Source: Opitutaceae bacterium (GTDB lineage: Bacteria > Verrucomicrobiota > Verrucomicrobiia > Opitutales > Opitutaceae). Taken from it: a DNA stretch of 64,000 nucleotides. Position 1 is the first letter of the stretch, and each line of letters begins with the position of its first letter. The stretch spans positions 248,001 to 312,000 of the forward strand of contig JANQRT010000068.1 in NCBI GenBank assembly GCA_028284385.1, given 5' to 3'. A program made the position numbers and the translations under genes. The notes beneath the pieces were generated by a model. It did no database searches. It had not been told where the DNA came from and saw nothing but the letters and a program-made list of their open reading frames with translations. Shown here piece by piece: positions 25,431-34,699 of this stretch.

Positions 25431-28400
25431 TTAGAAGCTGAACGTGTTCGTCCAAAAAACGTCAGTTGGCGGTGGATTGCGGAATACGGCAAGGCTTCCA
25501 TCCGGATTGATTTTGACTGGAATGAAGTCGTTTTCGCCAATCGCGTTGCGGATATTCAGCTGAGATTTCCAAGTCAACTTGTCGCTGAGCTTCTTTTTGT
25601 AGCTCATGAACACGTCTCCTTGGAGACTAGCATCGCCAAAGAAAGGTCGGCTGGTGTCCGAGGTAAGATCTGGGTTGAGGGCGTATCCGGCAGCCACTTC
25701 GTCCGACCAGCGGATTGCGCCGCCAACAGCGAATCCTTTGAATCGGCTGTCCTCGCTAAAGGTGTAGTTCGTGAAGAAGTTGCCTCTCCATTTAACCAGT
25801 TCCGTATTCACGGTACCATCCTTAGCCCTTACATTGAGCATTGGCAGGTAGGAAGAGCGGAAGAAGGTTGAGGCGAAGGTGAATCCCGTCGTGCTACGAG
25901 GGCGGTCGCGCATGTCTTTGAATGGCGAGTTGTCGATATTCGCCTTGATTTCGTCGAGCACGGCGCCATGAACCGCAGCTGAATTACTTGTGACGGCTTC
26001 CAGTTTTGTAAGGTTTCCGCCGATACGCCAGTTCGAATTCGGGTTGATGACCAACTCCAGTTCGAAGCCTTCGGCAACCTGGTCTTGGAAGGACTTGAGG
26101 TTGTTGAAATCAGGATTTTCGAACTCCATCTTCATGGTAGCTGGATCAATCTGAATATCGGCTGCCGCAGCCATGTCTGAGGGAATCAAACCGCGAATGC
26201 CCGCGAAGACCTCATCCCATGAAGAAAAGAACTGGGTGAAGTCGCCCGCGTCTTGAATACAATTCGGGCAGTCTTGAGTATTTGGCGTGAGCAATTGTTC
26301 GATGGATACATCGTTGTCGTCAGCGTCATCGAAATTGCGCATGTACACATCGACATGCTCGTTGTACGCGCCGCGAATGACGCCCAGCGTTCCGCCGTTG
26401 GCAGCCACTTGAAACTTGTTGGCCGTTTCGAACCAGTTCGCCTTAATATGCACTTTCTGTTCGAGAAGATTGAGCGAAAATCCGTACTCCTTGGTAGTTC
26501 CTTGCGGAGACGGTGCCGGGGTGCCTCTAGCGGTACGGCGAAGTTGAGTGGGCTTGAAGTTCTCCGCTTCGCTGTAGTGGAAACTCAAGCGCGACTTGCC
26601 TGGCAGCTGGAATGGTAGGTGGCCTACAACGCTCCAGGTAGCCGTATTCACGGTTGGCTCGAATAGTTCGTTCTCCTCTGGGGTCAAGAGACGCGGATCG
26701 ATTCTGTGGCCCTGAAGATTCTCGGCGCGGCCATCGGGCTGTTTGTCGGAAACGGTTTCCGCGAAACGATAGGTTCCAGAACCGATTGAGAAGTCGGATT
26801 GAGTGTCTTTTCTCCACCCGGCTAGACCGACGATGTGTCCGTTGAATAGGTAACTTTGCCAAGTGTAGGTTTCCGATTCGAATTCGGTGATGTTGTAGCT
26901 GCCCCCGTTGTACTTTTGCCAGGTCTGGAAGGGGGCGGCGATCCACACATTGTTCTTGTTGTCCCAAAGCATGTCGTTGAAGACGAGACCTTCTTGGAAT
27001 TCGGGAATATTTATGTGCGTAGCCAAACGAATATCTCTCCAGGAGTTCGTATCGAGCTGGGGTTCGGCGAGATATTGCAGAGTGAAGGCGTCTTTTTGGC
27101 AGATGTTTCCAGGAAAATCAGGATTGTTGCAATTCTTGCCTCCGAATACATTGGCCCAGTATTCATTTTCTCCCGACGGAACGACAAATTTGCCTTGAAG
27201 CTGGTCTTCCCAGGTGTCGATCGTGCGTTCGCTGGTGGCGCCGCTGAATACGTGGCGTCCCAGCCATTTGGCAGGTCCATCGTTATTGGTGAAGTCCAAA
27301 TCGTAGAAGGCCGTCGCCCTGAAGGTCTGGCGGTGGGTTTCCTTGCGGCCCTCGTCACCCCATTCGCCACCTGAGTGATTATTCTGGACGATGATAGGGC
27401 GTCCGAAATTCGGATTCACCTGATTGTCCGAGATAGCTTTATTTACATCAATGGCGATGGTTTTATGACGATTTTTGGTCATGGTGAGATGCGACCGGCG
27501 ATCGAATTCCTGATCGTCGAAAGCTATCTCGAAACCTGCCTTGTTGTTGAAGAGGGTCTGTTCGAGCGTGAAGTTATGAGCTTTGAAATCCGAGTTAACG
27601 TAATTGGTGTCGCCCGTTAGAAGGTTATTCATGTTGTCGAACACATTGCGATCGATAAGCGACGGAATAGCGAAGCCAGTCGAATAGGTTTCCGCTTCGA
27701 ATGCTTTCGATATGAAGAATTCGTTTCTCGGTTTTCCTCCAACGCGACCGAATTCGCCGGCGCGGAGTTCGGCTCTGCCTTGCGTCCCATGGATGATGTT
27801 GTTTTCCACCGGCTGGTACATGCTGTTTGGGCCAGTGATGCCTAATCCCGGAGTGCCATCTGGTTGAAAGAATAGAGTGATGTCGGTGAAGAATGCGGGA
27901 CGACCGGAACCGGGAAGCGTACGCCAGGCGCGAGGATAGGCTTCTGGGCGACGGATATCGCCTCCCCATTTAGGTTGAAAAGGTCCATCAGGGTGCAGGT
28001 TCTCGACGTAAGACATGGAGCCATTGTCGAATGTACCCGGATTTTCGATACCAACGATATCGAAGATTTCGGGATTCGGCAGCTCGTACCAGTCCTTTAG
28101 CGCGTTGCCAATGGGGATAACGTCTTCCGGGTTGCGATCGATAGAACCCTTTTCGTAATTGCCTCTCAGAACGGTTGGGCCGAAGATCTCCGTATTCTCG
28201 TTTTTCAGCAGAACCGCGTTGAAGGCCAAGTAGAAGCGGCGATCCTTTTCGAAAGCAGGTTCCTGCTTGTAGTTCGTCTCTTCGTTTAGAGCGGAAATGC
28301 GAATGCCCAGTCGATCGTCAATCAGGACTCGGTTGATGTCGAAAGAGAGGCGATGGCTGGCTCTCTCGCCCAAACGCATGGTCACGTTGCCAAAATCTCT

Positions 28401-28970
28401 ACCTGTAGAGGCGCTTGAGGGGCTATTGTCAATTACCCCGCCTGGGCTTCCAATGCCGAAGAGCAAAGAGTTCGGTCCACGACTGATGGTAACTTGAGAG
28501 GTATTGTATTTGTCGAGAGGAATGTCGGTTTGGAAGTATCCACGGGTCAACTCCGCTGGAGAAAGGCCTCGAATACGCTGAGCAGCTTGCGGATCGAGAC
28601 GGGCGCTGGTCGTATCAGTCGAGTTCTGAGCGGCGGTGCCTGGACTTGCATTAGAAAAGTTGCCTTGTTCGCCGCCGACTTCCGCGCTCATAACGTAGCC
28701 TAAAGCGGTAGCCGCGTCCGTCGCGCCGGTGTCTTCGAAGAATTCCTCGGTCAGCACGGAGATGGATTGGCCAAGATCGCTGAGTTGAGTTTTCAGTCGA
28801 GATCCTGCCAGGGTGGAATTCGCTCGATAGCCTTGCGTGTCCCCGGATTCAACCGTAAAGGGGCTGAGTTCGAAGACGTCTTCCTCGTCATCTTGCCCCT
28901 GAATAAGGGGCGTCAAAGCCAGCGAAAAGCCAGCTGCATAGTTTATAACGCAACGATTAGATATTTTCAC
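25431..28970 (-). CDS. Large TonB-dependent receptor, Opitutaceae style
   Basis: A 1179-residue outer-membrane receptor. After the signal peptide, DDEEDVFELSPFTVESGD is the usual N-terminal motif of Opitutia receptors. The plug has GYRANSTLAGSRLKTQLSD, SISVLTEEFFEDTG, RIRGL and ISRGPNSLLFGIGSPGGVI. The barrel ends FWTNTFSF with a C-terminal Phe. Two close cysteine pairs sit in extracellular-loop-like segments (NCNNPDFPGNIC and DCPNC), probably disulfides. The start is GTG. It diverges from a LacI-type regulator, so expression is probably substrate-controlled; the substrate, likely a glycan, is not evident. Confidence 0.92.
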   Translation of the reverse strand: MKISNRCVINYAAGFSLALTPLIQGQDDEEDVFELSPFTVESGDTQGYRANSTLAGSRLKTQLSDLGQSISVLTEEFFEDTGATDAATALGYVMSAEVGGEQGNFSNASPGTAAQNSTDTTSARLDPQAAQRIRGLSPAELTRGYFQTDIPLDKYNTSQVTISRGPNSLLFGIGSPGGVIDNSPSSASTGRDFGNVTMRLGERASHRLSFDINRVLIDDRLGIRISALNEETNYKQEPAFEKDRRFYLAFNAVLLKNENTEIFGPTVLRGNYEKGSIDRNPEDVIPIGNALKDWYELPNPEIFDIVGIENPGTFDNGSMSYVENLHPDGPFQPKWGGDIRRPEAYPRAWRTLPGSGRPAFFTDITLFFQPDGTPGLGITGPNSMYQPVENNIIHGTQGRAELRAGEFGRVGGKPRNEFFISKAFEAETYSTGFAIPSLIDRNVFDNMNNLLTGDTNYVNSDFKAHNFTLEQTLFNNKAGFEIAFDDQEFDRRSHLTMTKNRHKTIAIDVNKAISDNQVNPNFGRPIIVQNNHSGGEWGDEGRKETHRQTFRATAFYDLDFTNNDGPAKWLGRHVFSGATSERTIDTWEDQLQGKFVVPSGENEYWANVFGGKNCNNPDFPGNICQKDAFTLQYLAEPQLDTNSWRDIRLATHINIPEFQEGLVFNDMLWDNKNNVWIAAPFQTWQKYNGGSYNITEFESETYTWQSYLFNGHIVGLAGWRKDTQSDFSIGSGTYRFAETVSDKQPDGRAENLQGHRIDPRLLTPEENELFEPTVNTATWSVVGHLPFQLPGKSRLSFHYSEAENFKPTQLRRTARGTPAPSPQGTTKEYGFSLNLLEQKVHIKANWFETANKFQVAANGGTLGVIRGAYNEHVDVYMRNFDDADDNDVSIEQLLTPNTQDCPNCIQDAGDFTQFFSSWDEVFAGIRGLIPSDMAAAADIQIDPATMKMEFENPDFNNLKSFQDQVAEGFELELVINPNSNWRIGGNLTKLEAVTSNSAAVHGAVLDEIKANIDNSPFKDMRDRPRSTTGFTFASTFFRSSYLPMLNVRAKDGTVNTELVKWRGNFFTNYTFSEDSRFKGFAVGGAIRWSDEVAAGYALNPDLTSDTSRPFFGDASLQGDVFMSYKKKLSDKLTWKSQLNIRNAIGENDFIPVKINPDGSLAVFRNPPPTDVFWTNTFSF

Positions 28971-29279
28971 ATTCTGATTGGTTTGTAATCATAATTTCCA
29001 TACGACGATAAGAGCCGAGAGGAAATTGCGGTAGAGGTTTGGGGTGGGTTGGTCGATTGATATTGTATATAGATCGCGAATACGATTTGAGGAGTCGTTA
29101 ATCCGAACCAACCTGAAGCCGTTTTACGGCTTCCTAGCGGGGCCTAAGGGGAATGACGTTTGCTAATTTTTGGTGGCGCGGGATTAGCAACAGAAAGGGT
29201 GTAGAGGTGAAAAAGTATGCTCAGGTTACGCTTTTACTTTGACTTTCCAAAACAATCATGGGGTTACATGTAACCTGAT
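28971..29279 (+). promoter_or_regulatory. Divergent promoter region between TonB receptor and LacI regulator
   Basis: This 309-base region carries no gene. It must hold both divergent promoters. Visible structure: a 7-bp hairpin GAAGCCG-TTTTA-CGGCTTC at 29115-29133, a TGCTAA...TTAGCA inverted repeat at 29161-29189, and operator-like sequences (TCAGGTTAC at 29221-29229 and a palindrome at 29262-29275). I could not assign -10/-35 boxes with confidence. Confidence 0.6.
29262..29275. promoter_or_regulatory. Probable LacI-family operator, perfect 14-bp palindrome
   Basis: GGTTACATGTAACC is a perfect palindrome ending 4 bases before the regulator's ATG. Its extended half-site TCAGGTTAC (read on the minus strand, 29278-29270) recurs exactly on the plus strand at 29221-29229. 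Position and symmetry fit an operator for the adjacent LacI-type protein, acting on its own gene and perhaps on the divergent TonB receptor. Confidence 0.65.
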
Positions 29280-30329
29280 ATGGCGAGTACTGTAAGTATG
29301 AGGGATCTGGCTGGGCTTGCCGGGGTATCGGTTATGACCGTTTCGAGGTCTCTTCGAAATAGCCCCAAGATTAGCGAAAAGACGAAAAAGAGAGTGGTAA
29401 AGATAGCCGAAGAAAACGGCTATTCGGTGAATCCGCTTGTGGCCGCGCAGATGGCCAGCATTCGAGCGAAAAGGCTCGTTAAATACAAGGCGACTCTTGG
29501 TCTAGTCGTTTATACTCCTAGCGAAGGGGCTTGGGTCGGCTCCCAGAAAATCATCAAGGGGATTATCGAGAGTTGTGAGGCTATGGGTTTTGGCTGCGAC
29601 CTTTTTGATCTTGCAGATGAGGAGCTTACCGCTTCGCGACTCGACAGGATGCTCTCGTCACGAGGGATACAAGGCGTGATTGAGGCTCCGATGCTGTATG
29701 GACTGAGTAACTACGACATCGATTTTTCGCGACTGATAGTAGTTGGCAGCACTCCGGGAACCCTTCCGCAAACCTTTCATCGAGTGTGTCCCGACCATTA
29801 TGGAAACATGGATATGTTGCTTCGCAAGCTGTACGATCATGGATATCGGAGTCCAGGTCTTATGGTGACTCGAGACGTGGATAGTCGATTTAATCACCTC
29901 TGGTCCTCTCGGTTTCTCGCATTCCAGCAGACGGAGGGACTGGCGAAAATACCTTTGCACATGCCGGAAACTCGAAGTCGCTTCGACAAGCAGGGCTTTA
30001 TCCAATGGCTGAATACATACAAGCCAGACGTTTTGATAGCGACTAATCAGGAGCTCTTCGAGGAGCGTTTCTTTGAAAAGGCTGGCATCAGGATTCCTGA
30101 AGACATCGAAGTCGTTAAGATTAATATCAACGACACGACAAAAGGATTCAGCGGGGTGAACGTGATGTCCGAAGAGGTCGGCAAAGGCTGCGTGAAGCTT
30201 GTTTCGCAGCTGATGTACCAGAACGAATATGGAAAGCCGGACAAGCCTATTTCCATCCTCGTACCGGGAGAGTGGGAGGACGGTTCGATGTGTCCTTCCT
30301 TGGTATCGAATAGGTTAGCTGAAGTTTAG
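29280..30329 (+). CDS. LacI-family transcriptional regulator
   Basis: A 349-residue regulator. The N-terminal helix-turn-helix (VSMRDLAGLAGVSVMTVSRSL, with SPKISEKTKKRV and ENGYSVNP) is standard LacI/GalR and includes the hinge region. A periplasmic-binding-protein-like sensor domain follows (LGLVVYTPSEGAWVGSQ, then SRGIQGVIEAPML and PDVLIATNQELFEERF). The ligand is unknown, probably a sugar. The palindrome 4 bases before the start codon suggests self-repression; the divergent TonB receptor is the most likely target. Confidence 0.9.
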   Translation: MASTVSMRDLAGLAGVSVMTVSRSLRNSPKISEKTKKRVVKIAEENGYSVNPLVAAQMASIRAKRLVKYKATLGLVVYTPSEGAWVGSQKIIKGIIESCEAMGFGCDLFDLADEELTASRLDRMLSSRGIQGVIEAPMLYGLSNYDIDFSRLIVVGSTPGTLPQTFHRVCPDHYGNMDMLLRKLYDHGYRSPGLMVTRDVDSRFNHLWSSRFLAFQQTEGLAKIPLHMPETRSRFDKQGFIQWLNTYKPDVLIATNQELFEERFFEKAGIRIPEDIEVVKININDTTKGFSGVNVMSEEVGKGCVKLVSQLMYQNEYGKPDKPISILVPGEWEDGSMCPSLVSNRLAEV

Positions 30330-30456
30330 TGGGTTTCGCTTACATGCTCGGAAAGCCAAATAAGCTCGCACTGCTTCCTTTACTTTTACTTGATTCAAGT
30401 CCCTCGTAACGGCATATCCCAAAAACTACGCGCCAAGACTTTCGGAGACAAAACCA

Positions 30457-31665
30457 GTGAGCTTAAACGAAACGAACTATATTGTCGTCGGTAATTCCTC
30501 TGACGATCCTTTCGCAATCGATGTGGCTTTCGCGGCTGGCCAGCTTGAGGATATAGCGGATCTTATCAGCATGAAGCGGTTTGCGAACTCGGAGTTCTGT
30601 CCTCGCTTCATCTCGGACGAAAACGATTTCATGCGTATCGGTAATAAGCTCGAAGGAAAGAGCGTTATCATTGTCAGTACCAGCAGCCTGGTCATGAGCC
30701 GTCAGAGCCTGGCCATGCGGAACTTGATGATCGCCCGAGCGGCCAAGGAAAACGGGGCGATCGAAGTGATCCTCATTGAGCCCGATCTTTACTATAGCGC
30801 CCAAGATCGTGGGCCTCGCCAGGAGCTTGGAGACACGAATTTCGATCGGGACGAAAAGGATCTGAAGAAATTCGATGGTCAGCTTTTCACGGCTCAACTC
30901 TACGCGGAAATGCTGAAGTTGGCTGGAGTCGATCGAGTGCTTACGGTGCATAACCACTCGCATTCCGTGCAAACGAAGTTCAGCGAAGTTTTCGACGGCA
31001 AGTTCTACAACTTGATTCCCTACGATATCTATGTGGACTACATTCTGAATTCGAATATCGTCAATTACGGACCCAAGGGAGAAGGACTGGCCATCTGTGC
31101 GCCCGATAAGGGAATCCGTCATTTCGTTCGGGAAATGTATCAACGTCTTGGGTTGGCCAAGGCGAAATTCATTCTACTCGACAAGACGCGAATCGACGAG
31201 CGGCATGTGGAGATCAAGTTGCATGCGGATAGCGAAACTACCTTTGAAGAGATTGCTGGGCATGACGTTGTTCTTTTCGATGACATGGTCCGTACCGGGT
31301 CTACGATCGTGAAATCCTGCCAGTTTCTAAAACAGATCCATCCGAACAAAACGGTATTCGGAGTCACTCACTTTTACGCTAGCGAAGAAGGTCGTGTTAA
31401 GATGGCGAATACGGCGATCGACGAGATACTCACTCTCAACACGATTCCGACGATTCTGAATCGAGATATACAGGGTCGTCTGCGCAAGAAGATGGTCGTT
31501 CTTAAAATCGAAAAATGGCTGGCCCTGAATCTGTGTCGTATTCTGGGAGCTCCGGTGCCTGATGTCGGTGAAAGCCTTTACGCCATCGACATGTCTTCAA
31601 AAAACAAGCGATGGCATCGGAAGATCTATCTTAGCGAGCAGCTCAAGGAACTGCACCACGCTTAG
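30457..31665 (+). CDS. Ribose-phosphate pyrophosphokinase family protein
   Basis: A 402-residue protein of the PRPP synthetase fold, longer than bacterial Prs (about 315). FANSEFCPRF, VIIVSTSS, DLYYSAQDRGPR and the PRPP-binding loop VVLFDDMVRTGSTI are visible; the latter is the phosphoribosyltransferase signature. The C-terminal ~60 residues (KIEKWLALNLCRILGAPVPD) are extra. The start is GTG with GGAG upstream. It may make PRPP from ribose-5-phosphate and ATP, or be a divergent family member; a second canonical prs elsewhere would favour the latter. Confidence 0.8.
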   Translation: MSLNETNYIVVGNSSDDPFAIDVAFAAGQLEDIADLISMKRFANSEFCPRFISDENDFMRIGNKLEGKSVIIVSTSSLVMSRQSLAMRNLMIARAAKENGAIEVILIEPDLYYSAQDRGPRQELGDTNFDRDEKDLKKFDGQLFTAQLYAEMLKLAGVDRVLTVHNHSHSVQTKFSEVFDGKFYNLIPYDIYVDYILNSNIVNYGPKGEGLAICAPDKGIRHFVREMYQRLGLAKAKFILLDKTRIDERHVEIKLHADSETTFEEIAGHDVVLFDDMVRTGSTIVKSCQFLKQIHPNKTVFGVTHFYASEEGRVKMANTAIDEILTLNTIPTILNRDIQGRLRKKMVVLKIEKWLALNLCRILGAPVPDVGESLYAIDMSSKNKRWHRKIYLSEQLKELHHA

Positions 31666-31693
31666 GCCTTTTCGATGATCGTTCTGTAGAGTC

Positions 31694-33265
31694 ATGGATA
31701 AGGGAAGGGGAGATGATGATCGGAAAACTGGAGTCCGTTGGTGGCCTCTTTTTTTGATAGGCCTATTGAGCGGGATTTACCTTCTATACGCCTTCGCCAA
31801 TCGCGAAGTCGATCGTCAGGGCTTGGTCATGAAGGCAATTGGGGTCGGAGCGATTTCGACTGTTTTGAGTCTCATTTGGCTTATCGCTCTTTCCCGCATT
31901 CGATGGAAGCTCCGTTTGGGGCTGTTCCTCTTTATCATTCTTGGACTGGGATTGTTGGTCAGCCAGTTAAGGCTGGTCGGTTTTTCCGGCGATCTCGTCC
32001 CAATTCTGGCTTGGCGTTGGACGGAATCCGAATCTAGTATTGAAAAATCAGATACAAATTTCGAGATTCTCGGTGATTCTTCTTCGCGTGTTGCCAAAAC
32101 CGATTATCCTCAATTCTTCGGGCCGAATCGCGACGGTAATGTGCATGGCGTAAAGCTGGCTCCTGATTGGGGTGAGAGTCCTCCCCAGCAGCTCTGGCGA
32201 CAGCCGATCGGGGAGTCTTGGTCGGGTTTCGCGATCTCTAATCGAAGGGCGGTGACTCAAGAGCAGGACGGTGAATTCGAACTGGTAGTCTGCTACGATC
32301 TTCTGACCGGAAGCCTCCTATGGAAACATAGCGATAAGGCTCGGTACGACGATCCATTGGGAGGAGTTGGACCGAGAGCGACCCCGACCATCGTTGAGGA
32401 TCAAGTCTTTTCGCTTGGGGCGACCGGAATACTTAATTGTCTCAATTTGGAGACGGGAGAGCTTGTTTGGAGTCGGAGTATTCTGACTGATAATAGCGCG
32501 AAACTTCCAGATTGGGGAACGGCAAGCTCTCCTCTTGTTTATCAGGATCTGGTTATCGTCAGCGCTGGAGGTCGGAATAATCGCTCTCTAGTTGCCTATC
32601 GAAAAAACAATGGGGATTTCGTTTGGGGAGGTGGAGAAGATCCTGCCCACTGGAGCTCGCCGGTAGTTTATGATATTGCCGGCAAAAGGCAGGTTTTGAT
32701 ATTCAACGGCAAAGGTCTCGTGTCGCACGAATTGGTAGAGGGAGGCGTCCTTTGGAGATACGATTGGAAGCGGGACCATCCCCATGTATCCATTCCTTTG
32801 TTGCTTCCTGACGATCGAGTTATGTTATCCAGCGGATATGGAAATGGAAGCGCGCTGCTCCAAGTTTCAGCCGACGGAGACGGGGCTTTCGGAGTAGAGC
32901 AGATCTGGAAGACGCTTCACATGAAAGCCAAGTTCACCAATCTCATATTCAAAGATGGATACGTTTACGGTCTGGATGATGGGACTATGGCGTGTCTCGA
33001 TGTCGAAACAGGGAAACGGTCCTGGAAGCAGGGAAGATACGGCCACGGACAAGTCATTCTAGTCGACGATCTCCTGATTGTATCTACGGAGAGAGGAGAA
33101 ATCCTATTGATCGAGGCAGTGCCTGAAGAGTCACGCGTTCTATCGCGTATTCAAGTTTTGGAGGGCAAGAGTTGGAACCCTCCAGCCTTTGCTGCTCCCT
33201 ATTTGCTGGTTCGCAATCACAAAGAGGCGGCGTGCTACAAATTGCCGTTGGTGGCAAACGATTAG
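31694..33265 (+). CDS. Membrane-anchored PQQ-like beta-propeller protein
   Basis: A 523-residue protein with three N-terminal membrane helices (about residues 14-110: PLFLIGLLSGIYLLYAFA, VGAISTVLSLIWLIAL, LGLFLFIILGLGLLV). The rest is a beta-propeller made of PQQ/BamB-type blades: YPQFFGPNRDGNV, VVCYDLLTGSLLWKH, LNCLNLETGELVWSR, CLDVETGKRSWKQ. There is no cytochrome motif, so it is a propeller of unknown ligand, not a proven dehydrogenase. It begins 28 bases after the PRPP-family gene and converges with a related propeller gene. Confidence 0.85.
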   Translation: MDKGRGDDDRKTGVRWWPLFLIGLLSGIYLLYAFANREVDRQGLVMKAIGVGAISTVLSLIWLIALSRIRWKLRLGLFLFIILGLGLLVSQLRLVGFSGDLVPILAWRWTESESSIEKSDTNFEILGDSSSRVAKTDYPQFFGPNRDGNVHGVKLAPDWGESPPQQLWRQPIGESWSGFAISNRRAVTQEQDGEFELVVCYDLLTGSLLWKHSDKARYDDPLGGVGPRATPTIVEDQVFSLGATGILNCLNLETGELVWSRSILTDNSAKLPDWGTASSPLVYQDLVIVSAGGRNNRSLVAYRKNNGDFVWGGGEDPAHWSSPVVYDIAGKRQVLIFNGKGLVSHELVEGGVLWRYDWKRDHPHVSIPLLLPDDRVMLSSGYGNGSALLQVSADGDGAFGVEQIWKTLHMKAKFTNLIFKDGYVYGLDDGTMACLDVETGKRSWKQGRYGHGQVILVDDLLIVSTERGEILLIEAVPEESRVLSRIQVLEGKSWNPPAFAAPYLLVRNHKEAACYKLPLVAND

Positions 33266-33307
33266 CTTTGGCGATTGGGGTTTCAGGCCTGGAGCAAAAG
33301 CGAGACC

Positions 33308-34543
33308 CTAGTTCGCTTTTCCGATGCAATACAGATGCTCTGAGCCTCGAATGAACCACTGACCATTTGCGATTGCCGGAGAGGCTTGAACGCTTTCCCC
33401 CAGTTTGTTTGTCGCAACAATATCAATACTTTTTCCAGGCTTGATGACGGTCATGTCTCCCTTGCCCGAAATAAAGCAGGCATGTCCTTGTAGGGAGATT
33501 GCAGACGCTCCATGTTCGCGACCGATAACCTCACTCCAATGCAGCTTGCCTGAATCTGTATCCATGCAACTTAGTTTTCCTCTGTCGGAAATTACGAATA
33601 GAAGATCTTCAAGTGTGATAGGACTAGGAACGAAAGCCGCTTCTCGGTAAATTCGCCATTTTTCATGCGTTTCTGTAATGTTTCCCGAACCCCTTGGATC
33701 TATAGCGATCGATAGTTTATCCGGATGGCCGCATGTCACCATAACGTATTCACCATCATATACAGGCGAGGCGACGTATTGCTTGGTAGGTCCGTCGAAG
33801 ATCCAGTGGCGTTCTCCAGTGTCCGGATCATAGCTTGCGATGCACCGACTTCCTGAGAAAATCAGTTGGTTTCTTCCTTCGATGGTTCTAATGATCGGAG
33901 TACAATAGCTGCGAGTCCCATTTTCCCTTTCGATTTTCCATACGACTTCACCCGTTTTTTGATCGAGAGCAACTAGGTAGGAATACTTTCGATGGTCGCC
34001 ATTGAAAATCACCTTATCCTTCCAGAGAACAGGGCTCGAGCAAAAGCCGTGATCGCTATTGTAAGGACCTGGTCGAGCTTCCCAAAGTTTGCGTCCCCTG
34101 TAGTTGTAGGCAGCTACATACATTTGACCTTGATCAAGGAAGCTGACGAAAACGCGTTTTCCATCCGTAGCTGGGGTGCTCGACGCATATGTATTCCGAT
34201 GATGAATCACTTCCAGAGGAGCTTCAAGGACAGTTCTCGCCCAAATGGGTTTGCCTGTCCTGCGATTGATCCTAAGCAGTTTTCTCTCCGAGGTTTCTTC
34301 AATGGCTGTGAGGACGAAAATGCTGTTTTCCCAAATGATAGGAGAAGCATGCCCTCTACCCGGTATCCTCGTTTTCCATACAAGATTATTCTCGATGCTC
34401 CATTCAAGAGGAGCTTTCCGGTCTAGACTTGAGCCATCTCCACGCGGTCCTCGCCACCCTGGCCAGGAGTCTTCGCTTTGGGCGAATGGCAAAAGAAGAT
34501 TGAGAGCAAGGACGATTAGGGAGGTTAGGGTAGGTTTTCTCAT
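33308..34543 (-). CDS. Secreted PQQ-like beta-propeller protein, copy A
   Basis: A 411-residue secreted protein. A signal peptide (LIVLALNLLLPFAQSED) is followed at once by SWPGWRGPRGDGSSLDRKAP, the usual entry of Planctomycetota/Verrucomicrobiota propellers. Blades include LLRINRRTGKPIWAR, YLVALDQKTGEVVWKIER and CIASYDPDTGERHWIFDG. The C-terminus (QASPAIANGQWFIRGSEHLY) is nearly identical to copy B upstream, showing a tandem duplication. No heme or metal motif is present; function unknown, probably periplasmic. Confidence 0.85.
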   Translation of the reverse strand: MRKPTLTSLIVLALNLLLPFAQSEDSWPGWRGPRGDGSSLDRKAPLEWSIENNLVWKTRIPGRGHASPIIWENSIFVLTAIEETSERKLLRINRRTGKPIWARTVLEAPLEVIHHRNTYASSTPATDGKRVFVSFLDQGQMYVAAYNYRGRKLWEARPGPYNSDHGFCSSPVLWKDKVIFNGDHRKYSYLVALDQKTGEVVWKIERENGTRSYCTPIIRTIEGRNQLIFSGSRCIASYDPDTGERHWIFDGPTKQYVASPVYDGEYVMVTCGHPDKLSIAIDPRGSGNITETHEKWRIYREAAFVPSPITLEDLLFVISDRGKLSCMDTDSGKLHWSEVIGREHGASAISLQGHACFISGKGDMTVIKPGKSIDIVATNKLGESVQASPAIANGQWFIRGSEHLYCIGKAN

Positions 34544-34699
34544 TCAGGATATTTTGCGTTGCAGCTTCGAGGAGATTCGAGCTTTCGAATCAACTTGATT
34601 GGCGGCAATGCTTTCCTGGCAAAGAAGAGCTAAAATTTTGGAGGTCGTGGTCTAGGGTTTTGATGAATCGAGAGTTAGCCAATTACTAAGCTTATGTTC

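Noticed and set aside
29115..29133. GAAGCCG hairpin upstream of the large TonB receptor, considered as part of a riboswitch.
   Set aside because: A single 7-bp hairpin with no conserved riboswitch core around it.
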